Part shown: one piece after another, positions 25,319-32,597 of the stretch | Position numbering within the stretch: position 1 is the stretch's first letter | Layout of the letters: each line of letters opens with the position of its first letter | Source: Acidihalobacter_A sp037381185 | Lineage (GTDB): Bacteria > Pseudomonadota > Gammaproteobacteria > DSM-5130 > Acidihalobacteraceae | Assembly (NCBI RefSeq): GCF_037381185.1 | Contig: NZ_JARRQY010000003.1 | Coordinates: 1 to 64,000, forward strand | DNA length: 64,000 bases | Direction of reading: 5' to 3' | Notes under the pieces: generated by a model | What the model was told of the DNA's origin: nothing | The model's input: the letters and a program-made list of their open reading frames with translations, nothing else | Databases searched by the model: none | Translations under genes and position numbers: made by a program

Positions 25319-25912
25319 ATGTTCAATCAACTGGAAGCCAAGAGCGACGAGTCCGGCCAACCCGAAGGCCGGGGCGCGGAAGAACGGTTGTTGTTCAAAT
25401 CGCGCAAGGTACTTGTATTCGGCGAGATCGACGACAAGCAGGCGAGTGCAGTCTGCCGGCGTCTGCTGGCCTTGTCCGAGGAGTCCGATGCACCGATCAC
25501 CGTGTTGATATCCTCGCCGGGTGGGCACGTGGAGTCAGGCGATGCGATTCACGACATGATTCGCTTCGTGCGTGCTCCGGTGACGATGGTCGGGACCGGC
25601 TGGGTCGGTAGCGCCGCTGCGCATATTTTCCTGGCCGCGAAGAAGGAGCGTAGGGTGTGCCTGCCGAATACGCGGTTCCTGATTCACCAGCCTGCCGGTG
25701 GCGCCGGTGGTCCGGCGTCGGATATCGCCATCCAGGCGGAGCAGATCATCAAGACGCGTGAGCGTATCGCTCGCGTCATCTCCGAGCAGACCGGACAGCC
25801 GATGGAAAAGGTGGCGCGCGATATCGAGCGTGATTACTGGATGGATACCGAGCAGGCGCTGGCGTATGGTTTGGTGTCGCGGGTGATTGAGCACGATAGT
25901 GAGTTGGCGTAG
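25319..25912 (+). CDS. clpP2: ClpP-like ATP-dependent protease proteolytic subunit (second-type ClpP)
   Basis: A 197-aa member of the ClpP serine peptidase family. The oxyanion segment SSPGGHVESGDAIHDMI is present, the nucleophile Ser sits in GWVGSAAAHIF at the position of the E. coli active serine (16 residues before CLPN), the His is in FLIHQPAGG and the Asp in ERDYWM, so the triad looks intact. Overall it resembles the Pseudomonas ClpP2 type more than housekeeping ClpP. No clpX or clpA is adjacent. A GGAGA precedes the ATG. Confidence 0.85.
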   Translation: MFNQLEAKSDESGQPEGRGAEERLLFKSRKVLVFGEIDDKQASAVCRRLLALSEESDAPITVLISSPGGHVESGDAIHDMIRFVRAPVTMVGTGWVGSAAAHIFLAAKKERRVCLPNTRFLIHQPAGGAGGPASDIAIQAEQIIKTRERIARVISEQTGQPMEKVARDIERDYWMDTEQALAYGLVSRVIEHDSELA

Positions 25913-26079
25913 ACGGGTTTGGATTTCGGCTCCGCACATTCTTTGCCGGGAGATGGAAGGTTTTGCGGGCGGGAATTAGCGTCTACGGTTTTGACTTGTG
26001 TGAGTGAATGCAGGGTACTAGCTGGCTATGGTGGCCTATTTCGTGCGCGATTCGAGGTATGGAGCATCTCTCTGCTGAA

Positions 26080-26288
26080 GTGACGCGCTCGAGTACCTTT
26101 CTTTGCACGCCCAAAGAAAGGTACGAAAGAAAGGCGCCAGAAAGGCCTTGTCCCTGCGGGCAGACCTCGAGCGCACACCCCGTCCCGGGGCACCGCAGTC
26201 ACTTGCCCTCCTGGCAAAGCCTGCTCGGGCGGCGTCCTGCCGCCCGACCCCGCGCCAGGGCGCACGTTCGAGGCAAGGCCAAACGTGA
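26080..26288 (-). repeat. Dispersed mosaic repeat, copy 2 (short form)
   Basis: Read on the minus strand this starts with ACGTTTG, GCCTCG and CAGGACGCC words shared with copy 3. It continues with GTGACTGCGG and AGGGACAAG words shared with copy 1, then TTTCTTTCG and a hairpin. That hairpin has 13-bp arms GTACCTTTCTTTG and its complement (26093-26105 with 26112-26124) around 6 nt. It ends in a CTCGAGCGCGTCAC box. Only 4 bp separate the CAAAGAAA box from this end box, where the two long copies have a 70-bp module. Confidence 0.8.
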
Positions 26289-26378
26289 ACCGGTACATCA
26301 AAACAGAACGGCCCCCAACGTCTGAATGTCTGAGCCAGCTTGTTCGGAGTACTTCGCTGTCGGACTCGCCGTGTTTTG

Positions 26379-26627
26379 ACGTTTGCCCGTCCTGATCGCT
26401 TGCCTCGCGAGCGTGCGCCTGGGCGGGGATGGCCGGCAGGACGCCGGCCAAGCAGTTCTTCGCCCGGATGGCGAATGGCACAGGTGCAGAGTGCTTTTGG
26501 GGTGCGTTTCTTTCGTCGGTTTCTTTGCGCATTTCAAAGAAAAAATCGTCGGGAACGATTTTTCGCGCAAGCCCCGAAGGGGTGAGGCGCAGGGATGCGT
26601 CGAACAAATCGGCTCGGGCGCGTCACC
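26379..26627 (+). repeat. Dispersed mosaic repeat, copy 3 (long form)
   Basis: The start (ACGTTTG, GCCTCG, CAGGACGCC) matches copy 2 in inverse orientation. The end (26499-26627) matches copy 1 almost base for base: TTTCTTTG/CAAAGAAA hairpin, 70-bp module (26543-26612) and CTCGGGCGCGTCAC box (26613-26626). It lacks the roughly 60-bp block with AGGGACAAG present in copies 1 and 2. The hairpin at 26541-26563 has arms AAAAATCGT and ACGATTTTT around CGGGA, with one base pair changed on both sides relative to copy 1. Confidence 0.82.
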
Positions 26628-26829
26628 TCGATTGATCTGAGCCCCAAACGTCGAATCGCGTCCGAAACAGACCGTCACGGCCAGCAAATACGTCGCATTC
26701 AGCCGCGTAAGATCAAAACCACAACCGGTGATCCGCGCCCGAAGTAATCCCGGTCTCTGAAGAATGTGAAGCCTCTCGCAACGCATGATCGGCTGAAATC
26801 GCGAACCTTTAAAGTCCGCCGGTAGCCGA

Positions 26830-27711
26830 CTACGAACGATAAGGATCCGCCATTCCCTTCGGCCGCCGCGCAAACCGCCGATAGCTCCACAGATACTGCT
26901 CCGGGCAGCGTCTGACCAGCGTCTCCACACAGCGGTTGAGTTCGCCAGCGGCGACTGCTGGGTCGTCGGAGTAGATGTCCTCGCCGGCAGCCACGCTGTG
27001 TACGCGAAACCCTCGCCCCTGCGGCAGGCGTTCGCAAAAGGCGAGCACTACGGGACTGCGCGCGCGCCGCGCCAGGTTGGACAGCAGGCGCATGGTGTAG
27101 GCCGGATGACCGAAGAAAGGCGCGAAGACGCCGCCGCTGCCCTTGGGCGTCTGGTCCGGCAGCAGGCCGGCGACCTCGCCGCGCTCCAGCGCCTGGCGCA
27201 GGGCGCGTACGCCGGTCGGCGTGGTGGGCACCAGGCGCGAGCCGGTATGCGCACGGGATTCGCGGATCAGCGCATCCAGCGCGCGCATGCGTGGCGGACG
27301 GTAGAGTGCGGTGGTCGGGCGCAGCGTGGCGAGGCACAGGCCGGAGAATTCCCAACTGCCGAGATGTGGCGTGGCGAGCACCGCCTCTCCGTTGAGTCCG
27401 GCGCTTTGCAGCAGTTCATGTCGTTCGCCGAACTGCAGGAGTGAACGCAGCCGGGCAGCATCCTGGCGCCACAGCCAAGGCGCCTCGGTGAGTGCGCGGG
27501 TGCTTTCGATCAGGCTGCGCCGCCCTACGCGCTGACGCCAGGCCATGTCTCGCTCCGGGAAGCACAGCGCGAGATTGCCCAGGGTGATGCGCCGCAGTTT
27601 CGGCGACAGCATCCAGGCGGTCGCGCCGAGCACGCCGCCGAGCCACTGGTTGAGGCGCAGCGGCAGGTGCCCGAACAGGTGCAGAAGGGCTCGCGCCAAC
27701 AGGGCGGACAT
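26830..27711 (-). CDS. Lipid A biosynthesis lauroyl/myristoyl acyltransferase family protein (LpxL/HtrB-like)
   Basis: A 293-aa membrane-associated acyltransferase adding secondary acyl chains to Kdo-lipid A. The HX4E catalytic motif is HLGSWE, followed by RESRAHTGSRLVP and LLPDQTPKGSGGVFAPFFG, the family's second block, and a C-terminal PEQYLWSYRRF. An N-terminal hydrophobic stretch anchors it. I cannot separate LpxL from LpxM by eye. A 31-codon open frame (27721-27816, minus) ends just before its start and might be a leader, with weak support. Confidence 0.88.
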   Translation of the reverse strand: MSALLARALLHLFGHLPLRLNQWLGGVLGATAWMLSPKLRRITLGNLALCFPERDMAWRQRVGRRSLIESTRALTEAPWLWRQDAARLRSLLQFGERHELLQSAGLNGEAVLATPHLGSWEFSGLCLATLRPTTALYRPPRMRALDALIRESRAHTGSRLVPTTPTGVRALRQALERGEVAGLLPDQTPKGSGGVFAPFFGHPAYTMRLLSNLARRARSPVVLAFCERLPQGRGFRVHSVAAGEDIYSDDPAVAAGELNRCVETLVRRCPEQYLWSYRRFARRPKGMADPYRS

Positions 27712-28013
27712 GGCGCGCGCTCAGCCGGTCCGGCATCGCCGCATGGGCGATCGGCGGGCGTTGCGGTACGGTTTCGGTTGCAGGAACAGCGAGAATTTGT
27801 CGGGCTTTGCCGCCATGCGGGAGGTTCCGGATGCTTGATCTGCACGGGGAATCTGCGCAAGATGTGGGCGCCGTCGATGCGGCGGTTTCCCCCGTCGGTT
27901 CCCAATCATAAAGCATTCGGTCGTTTCGTAGGTCCTGACATTCGATCGGCGGCAGCCGCGTCCACCTGTGGCGGGTACTGTCTTGACCATCCGGGACCGC
28001 TACACGTAGGTCG
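27712..28013. other. Divergent intergenic region between the acyltransferase and ttcA
   Basis: This 302-bp region should contain the promoters of both flanking genes. I could not fix a convincing -35/-10 pair on either strand. The only coding candidate is a 31-codon minus-strand frame at 27716-27816 region with no clear Shine-Dalgarno; I left it uncalled. Confidence 0.4.
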
Positions 28014-28883
28014 ATGAACGAATACAGTTTCAACAAATTGCAGAAGCGCATTCGTCGCGAGGCGGGCAATGCCATCCGTGACTTCGGCATGATCGAGGAT
28101 GGCAATCGCATCATGGTCTGTCTTTCCGGCGGCGCCGACAGCTATACCATGCTGGATACCCTGCTCTATCTGCAGCGCGTGGCGCCGGTGTCCTTCGAGG
28201 TCGTGGCGGTCAATCTCGACCAGAAGCAGCCGGGATTTCCGGAAGAGGTGCTGCCGGGCTATCTGGACAGCCTGGGCGTGGAGTACCGCATCGTGCAGGA
28301 GGACACCTACAGCATCGTCAAGGACAAGGTGCCCGAGGGCAAGACGACCTGCTCGCTGTGTTCACGCCTGCGCCGCGGCATTCTGTATCGCACCGCGCAG
28401 GAAATCGGTGCAGACCGGATCGCGCTGGGCCATCATCGCGAGGACATACTCGAGACCTTCCTGCTGAACATGTTCTTCGGCGGCTCGCTCAAGACCATGC
28501 CGCCCAAGCTGCTGTCCGACGACGGCCGCAACGTGGTCATCCGCCCGCTGGCCTACTGCAAGGAGGCGGACATCAAGGCCTATGCCGCCGCCAGGGAGTT
28601 TCCCATCATTCCCTGCAACCTGTGCGGCTCGCAGCCGAATCTGCAGCGCCAGGAGATGAAGGCCTTGCTCCAGGAATGGGACCGCAAGTTCCCGGGGCGT
28701 TTGGAAAGCATGTTCCGGGCGCTGGGTAACGCCTCGCCGTCCCATCTTCTGGATCATTCGCTGTTCGATTTCCCGGCCTTGGTTCCGGGGGATTCGGTCG
28801 GAGCGGAAACCGAAGTTGCAGAGACGGCTTCCGTCGCGAGCGGGTTCGGACGGCCTGCGGAGGCGGTGCTGCACCGCTTCTGA
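28014..28883 (+). CDS. ttcA: tRNA 2-thiocytidine(32) synthetase
   Basis: An iron-sulfur, ATP-dependent enzyme thiolating C32 of some tRNAs. The 289-aa protein shows the N-terminal RIRREAGNAIRDFGMI, a PP-loop reading SGGADS (most homologues I recall have Lys at the variable position), the cysteine pair in CSLCSRLRRG, HHREDILETFLLN, and the second motif CNLCGSQPNLQR. The C-terminal 30 residues are low-complexity and probably dispensable. TtcA and an FNR regulator are often neighbours; here an FNR gene lies 1.5 kb downstream. Confidence 0.93.
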   Translation: MNEYSFNKLQKRIRREAGNAIRDFGMIEDGNRIMVCLSGGADSYTMLDTLLYLQRVAPVSFEVVAVNLDQKQPGFPEEVLPGYLDSLGVEYRIVQEDTYSIVKDKVPEGKTTCSLCSRLRRGILYRTAQEIGADRIALGHHREDILETFLLNMFFGGSLKTMPPKLLSDDGRNVVIRPLAYCKEADIKAYAAAREFPIIPCNLCGSQPNLQRQEMKALLQEWDRKFPGRLESMFRALGNASPSHLLDHSLFDFPALVPGDSVGAETEVAETASVASGFGRPAEAVLHRF

Positions 28884-28925
28884 GCGCCCGTCGTCCACAG
28901 TGCAAACCTTCCCAGGGAATTTCTT

Positions 28926-29882
28926 ATGAGTCGCTTGGAGCTTTATCCCGAGATCACGCCGTTTCGCAGCCGCATGCTGCCGGTCGACGATCGGCATACC
29001 CTGCACGTCGAGGAGTGCGGACGCTCCGGTGGTTTGCCGGTGGTGTTTCTGCACGGCGGCCCCGGTTCGGGATGCGAGCCCTGGCATCGGCGTTTCTTCG
29101 ATCCGCAGGTCTACCACATCGTGCTGTTCGACCAGCGCGGCAGCGGCCGCTCGCTGCCGCATGCCGAACTCGAGGGCAACACCACGCAGGACGTGATTGC
29201 CGACATCGAACGTGTACGCGAGGAACTGGGCATCGAGCGCTGGGTGGTGTTCGGCGGCTCCTGGGGGTCGACTCTGGGGCTCGCCTATGCCGAGGCACAT
29301 CCGGAGCGGGTGCTGGGCCTGGTGCTGCGCGGGATCTTTCTGTGCCGCCCGCGTGACATCGAATGGTTCTACCAGTCGGGTGCCGACCACGTCTTCCCCG
29401 ACTATTGGCAGGACTACCTGGCGCCGATTCCCGAGGCCGAGCGCGGCGATATGCTCGAGGCCTACCATCGGCGGCTGACCGGCAGCAACGAGGTTGCGCG
29501 TATGGCGGCGGCTCGGGCCTGGTCGCAGTGGGAAGGGCGCACGGCGACGTTGTTGCCCAGTGAGGCGGTGGAGGAGCATTTCACCGATCCGCATGTGGCG
29601 CTGTCGCTCGCGCGTATCGAGAACCACTATTTCCGCAACCGTATTTTCCTTGAACCCGACCAACTGCTGCGTGAGGCGCACCGCCTGGCCGAAATCCCCG
29701 GCGTCATCGTGCATGGGCGCTACGATATGATCTGTCCGATCGATCAGGCTTTCGCGCTGCATGAAGCCTGGCCCCAGGCGCGGCTGGAGATCGTCCCGGA
29801 CGCGGGACATTCGGCCAGCGAGCCGGGTATCGTCGATGCCTTGGTAAGGGCGACGCGGGATCTTGCCGAGCAGCTGGCGTGA
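28926..29882 (+). CDS. pip: Proline iminopeptidase
   Basis: A 318-aa alpha/beta-hydrolase that removes N-terminal proline from peptides. The oxyanion motif is HGGPGSGCEPWHRRFF, the nucleophile elbow GGSWGS, with the acid in HGRYDMICP and the His in PDAGHSASE. Length and motifs match the Xanthomonas/Neisseria-type enzyme. The stop overlaps the dtd start by 4 bp (GTGA), so both are translated from one message. Confidence 0.94.
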   Translation: MSRLELYPEITPFRSRMLPVDDRHTLHVEECGRSGGLPVVFLHGGPGSGCEPWHRRFFDPQVYHIVLFDQRGSGRSLPHAELEGNTTQDVIADIERVREELGIERWVVFGGSWGSTLGLAYAEAHPERVLGLVLRGIFLCRPRDIEWFYQSGADHVFPDYWQDYLAPIPEAERGDMLEAYHRRLTGSNEVARMAAARAWSQWEGRTATLLPSEAVEEHFTDPHVALSLARIENHYFRNRIFLEPDQLLREAHRLAEIPGVIVHGRYDMICPIDQAFALHEAWPQARLEIVPDAGHSASEPGIVDALVRATRDLAEQLA

Positions 29883-30325
29883 TCGGCCTGCTGCAGCGTG
29901 TAAGTCGTGCCGCTGTGCGGGTGGATGGTGAGAGCGTCGGTGCCATCGAGGCTGGATTGCTGGTGCTGGTCGGGGTCGAACGCGGCGACACCGAGGCTCA
30001 GGCCGATCGTCTGCTCGAGCGTCTGTTCGGCTACCGCGTGTTCGGCGACGCGGAGAGGCGTATGAATCTGAGTCTCCAGGATGTCGGCGGCGGTTTGCTG
30101 CTGGTGCCGCAGTTCACGCTGGCGGCGGATACGCGCAAGGGCATGCGTCCGTCTTTCACGCCGGCTGCGGCGCCGGAGGACGGGCGGAGGCTGTTCGATT
30201 GGCTTGTAGAGCACGCGCGAACCCGCCACAAGCCGGTGGCCACCGGCTTGTTCGGTGCGAACATGCAGGTTGAATCGGTCAACGACGGGCCGGTCACGTT
30301 CTGGCTGCAGGTGCCGCCGGTCTGA
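29879..30325 (+). CDS. dtd: D-aminoacyl-tRNA deacylase
   Basis: Hydrolyses D-aminoacyl-tRNAs and Gly-tRNA(Ala) for translation quality control. The 148-aa protein has the two catalytic blocks VPQFTLAAD (the SQFTL position) and NDGPVTFWL. It starts at a GTG overlapping the pip stop. Convergent with the FNR gene, which ends 24 bp further on. Confidence 0.95.
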   Translation: MIGLLQRVSRAAVRVDGESVGAIEAGLLVLVGVERGDTEAQADRLLERLFGYRVFGDAERRMNLSLQDVGGGLLLVPQFTLAADTRKGMRPSFTPAAAPEDGRRLFDWLVEHARTRHKPVATGLFGANMQVESVNDGPVTFWLQVPPV

Positions 30326-30347
30326 CGGCTGCTTTGCGGGGCAGCCG
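30326..30347. terminator. Hairpin between convergent dtd and fnr
   Basis: A 7-bp stem CGGCTGC/GCAGCCG with an 8-nt loop fills the 24-bp gap between the two convergent stop codons. No clear T-tract is present, but the position fits a shared terminator. Confidence 0.5.
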
Positions 30348-30349
30348 GC

Positions 30350-31123
30350 TTACGAGGATTCCCGGTTGCGGCTGTCGTCCTGATTCGGGTCGGGGCCGGT
30401 GTTGCCGGCCATTTCCGCCAGCGCCTCGCGCTGTAGAATCTTGACGGCCTTGCGCTGCGCCTCGATGAGGCCGTCCTGCTGGAAGCGGGTGAACAGACGA
30501 CTGACGGTTTCCACGGCCAGACCGAGATAGTTGGCGATGTCGTGGCGCGACATGCTCAGATTGAATTCGGTGCTCGAATAGCCGCGCATGCCGTGGCGCG
30601 AGGAGAGGTTGAGCAGAAAGCCGGCGAGGCGTTCCTCGGCATTGCGGCTGGCGAGGATGCGCATGAAGCGTTCGTCGGCGTTGAGTTCGCGGCTCATGAC
30701 GCGCAGCAACTGGTGCTGCAGGTCCTTGATCTCATGGGCCAGAGCATGCAGGCGCTCGAAGGGCAGCTCGCATACGCTGGTGGTTTCCAGCGCGACGGCG
30801 GAGCTGGGGTGCGAGCTGTCGCTGATGGCGTCGAGGCCGAGGATCTCGCCCGGCAGATGGAACGCGTTGATCTGTTCACGGCCGTCATCGGAGATGGAAA
30901 AGCTTTTGATCGAGCCGGAACGGATGGCATACAAAGCGCCGAATTGGTCGCCCTGATTGAACAGCGCCGCCCCGCGCTGCAACGGCCGTTTGCGGTTGAT
31001 GATCTGGTCCAGCCGGGCGACATCGCTGCGGCAGATGCCGATCGGCAGACAAAGATCCTGCAGTTGGCAGTCTGCGCACGCGCGGGAAAAGCCTTGGAGG
31101 GTGATCACGTTGAACGACTCCAT
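30350..31123 (-). CDS. fnr: FNR/ANR-type oxygen-sensing transcription regulator
   Basis: A 257-aa CRP/FNR-family regulator. Four cluster-binding cysteines are in place: Cys16, Cys19 and Cys25 (C-X2-C-X5-C) and Cys118, matching E. coli FNR Cys20/23/29/122 in spacing. The cyclic-nucleotide-like fold and a C-terminal helix-turn-helix with VETVSRLF, the E..SR pattern that reads TTGAT half-sites, are present. It is an oxygen-labile [4Fe-4S] switch for anaerobic gene control. Divergent from the his operon, with a possible FNR box in between. Confidence 0.94.
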   Translation of the reverse strand: MESFNVITLQGFSRACADCQLQDLCLPIGICRSDVARLDQIINRKRPLQRGAALFNQGDQFGALYAIRSGSIKSFSISDDGREQINAFHLPGEILGLDAISDSSHPSSAVALETTSVCELPFERLHALAHEIKDLQHQLLRVMSRELNADERFMRILASRNAEERLAGFLLNLSSRHGMRGYSSTEFNLSMSRHDIANYLGLAVETVSRLFTRFQQDGLIEAQRKAVKILQREALAEMAGNTGPDPNQDDSRNRESS

Positions 31124-31190
31124 TACTTTCCCCTCGTCATGACTTCGTTGATTGGCAAGCTTAACAAATGATACCGAATGTTCGTACTCT

Positions 31191-31204
31191 CTGATCTAGG
31201 TCAC
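31191..31204. promoter_or_regulatory. Candidate FNR box between fnr and hisB
   Basis: The sequence CTGATCTAGGTCAC is a near-palindrome resembling the FNR consensus TTGAT-N4-ATCAA in 7 of 10 specified bases. It lies about 68 bp upstream of fnr and 57 bp upstream of hisB. Autoregulation of fnr is known in other bacteria, but this call rests on a weak match alone. Confidence 0.35.
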
Positions 31205-31260
31205 TTTATCGCTGCGGCCCTTATGGTATCCTGCAGGCCCGCATACTGTTTTGTGTGATC

Positions 31261-31854
31261 ATGGCCCAGCGCACTGCCGCCGTTCAGCGCGATACATTGG
31301 AAACGCAGATCAGCGTACGGCTGAATCTGGATGGTTCCGGTGAGACGTCCATCGCGACAGGAGTTCCCTTCTTCGACCATATGCTCGATCAGGTCGGCCG
31401 GCACGGTTTGATCGATCTCGAGGTGCGCGCCCAAGGCGATCTGCACGTCGACGCGCACCACACCGTGGAGGATGTCGGCATCGCGTTTGGGCAGGCGCTC
31501 GCCGAAGCGCTGGCCGACAAGCGCGGCATTCGCCGCTACGGCCACGCCTATGTTCCACTGGACGAAGCCTTGGCGCGCGTGGTGGTGGATTTCTCCGGCC
31601 GCCCCGGGTTGGTCCACGAGGTCGATTACCGGCGTGCCCGCATCGGTGAGTTCGATACCGATCTGATTCATGAATTTCTGCAGGCGCTGGTCAATCACGC
31701 GCGGCTGACGCTGCATGTCGACAGCCTGCGCGGGCGCAATGCGCATCACATCGCCGAAACGGTGTTCAAGGCGCTGGGTCGGGCCCTGCGGATGGCCGCC
31801 GAGCCGGATCCGCGCTCGGCGGGCCAGTTGCCTTCGACCAAGGGCGCCCTATAA
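31261..31854 (+). CDS. hisB: Imidazoleglycerol-phosphate dehydratase
   Basis: Step six of histidine synthesis. The 197-aa monofunctional enzyme lacks the phosphatase half fused in E. coli. Metal-binding blocks are visible: GVPFFDHML, DAHHTVEDVGI and RNAHHIAETVFKALGRAL. The ATG at 31261 fits the family start better than the GTG two codons earlier. It is first in the order hisB-hisH-hisA-hisF-hisI-hisE; hisG, hisD and hisC are not in the window. Confidence 0.95.
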   Translation: MAQRTAAVQRDTLETQISVRLNLDGSGETSIATGVPFFDHMLDQVGRHGLIDLEVRAQGDLHVDAHHTVEDVGIAFGQALAEALADKRGIRRYGHAYVPLDEALARVVVDFSGRPGLVHEVDYRRARIGEFDTDLIHEFLQALVNHARLTLHVDSLRGRNAHHIAETVFKALGRALRMAAEPDPRSAGQLPSTKGAL

Positions 31855-31887
31855 CTTCACTCTTACCGGTTTCCGAGCCTGGCGGGC

Positions 31888-32541
31888 ATGGCTGATCTGG
31901 CAATCATCGATTACGGAATGGGCAATCTGCGCTCGGTCGCGAATGCCTTGCGGCACGTCGCTCCCGTGCAGGATCGCGTCGTGGTGACTTCCGATCCTGC
32001 TGTCGTGCTGGCGGCCGACCGGGTGGTGTTCCCGGGGCAGGGCGCGGCACGCGACTGCATGCACGAGCTGCGGGCCTGCGGCTTGGAGGATGCGGTGCGC
32101 GAAGCCGCGCACACGCGGCCTTTTCTGGGAGTGTGCATGGGCATGCAGGTATTGCTCGAGCACAGCGAGGAAAACGGCGGTACCCCTTGTCTCGGCGTCC
32201 ATGCGGGCGATGTGCGGTATTTCGGTGCGGCGCCGCGGGATCCGGTCACCGGCGAGCATATCAAGGTGCCGCACATGGGTTGGAATCGCGTCGAGCCTGC
32301 CCGCGATCACCCGCTGTGGGACGGCATCGCGCCGGGTAGCCGTTTCTACTTTGCCAACAGTTATTACGTGGCGCCGTCCGACGCCAGCCTGGTCGCCGCG
32401 ACCACGGAGTACGGCATTCGGTTCTGTTCCGCGCTGGCGCGCGATAATGTGTTTGCGATCCAGTGTCACCCGGAGAAGAGCGCGCAGGCGGGATTGCGGC
32501 TGCTATCGAATTTCGCGCGTTGGGACGGGGCTGCCGCTTGA
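31888..32541 (+). CDS. hisH: Imidazole glycerol phosphate synthase, glutaminase subunit
   Basis: A 217-aa class I glutamine amidotransferase that supplies ammonia to HisF. The start AIIDYGMGNLRSV is diagnostic, the nucleophile Cys is in LGVCMGMQ and the His/Glu pair in QCHPEKS. It lies 33 bp after hisB. Confidence 0.96.
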   Translation: MADLAIIDYGMGNLRSVANALRHVAPVQDRVVVTSDPAVVLAADRVVFPGQGAARDCMHELRACGLEDAVREAAHTRPFLGVCMGMQVLLEHSEENGGTPCLGVHAGDVRYFGAAPRDPVTGEHIKVPHMGWNRVEPARDHPLWDGIAPGSRFYFANSYYVAPSDASLVAATTEYGIRFCSALARDNVFAIQCHPEKSAQAGLRLLSNFARWDGAAA

Positions 32542-32597
32542 CCCCGCACGAGCTGTGAATTGATGAGCCCGTTAACCGAAATGGGAGGTTTGGCGTC

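Larger units (their letters stand above)
25913..26829. other. 917-bp gene-free segment with two inverted repeat copies
   Basis: Between clpP2 and the acyltransferase I see no credible gene. The segment holds repeat copy 2 (26080-26288, minus) and copy 3 (26379-26627, plus), which together form an inverted pair around about 90 bp of unique sequence. Bases 25913-26079 and 26628-26829 contain nothing I recognise. Confidence 0.7.

Noticed and set aside
26340..26640. Overlapping short open frames in repeat copy 3
   Set aside because: Same reasoning as for copy 1: at least three frames are open at once, and conservation follows the DNA structure.
25913..26829. CRISPR array, tRNA or insertion sequence in the long gene-free segment
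   Set aside because: There are no regularly spaced direct repeats, no cloverleaf-like sequence and no transposase fragment; the inverted repeat copies account for the structure seen.
31148..31161. TTGAT half-site near fnr
   Set aside because: The left half is perfect but the right half does not match ATCAA at the required spacing; the site at 31191-31204 is the better candidate.
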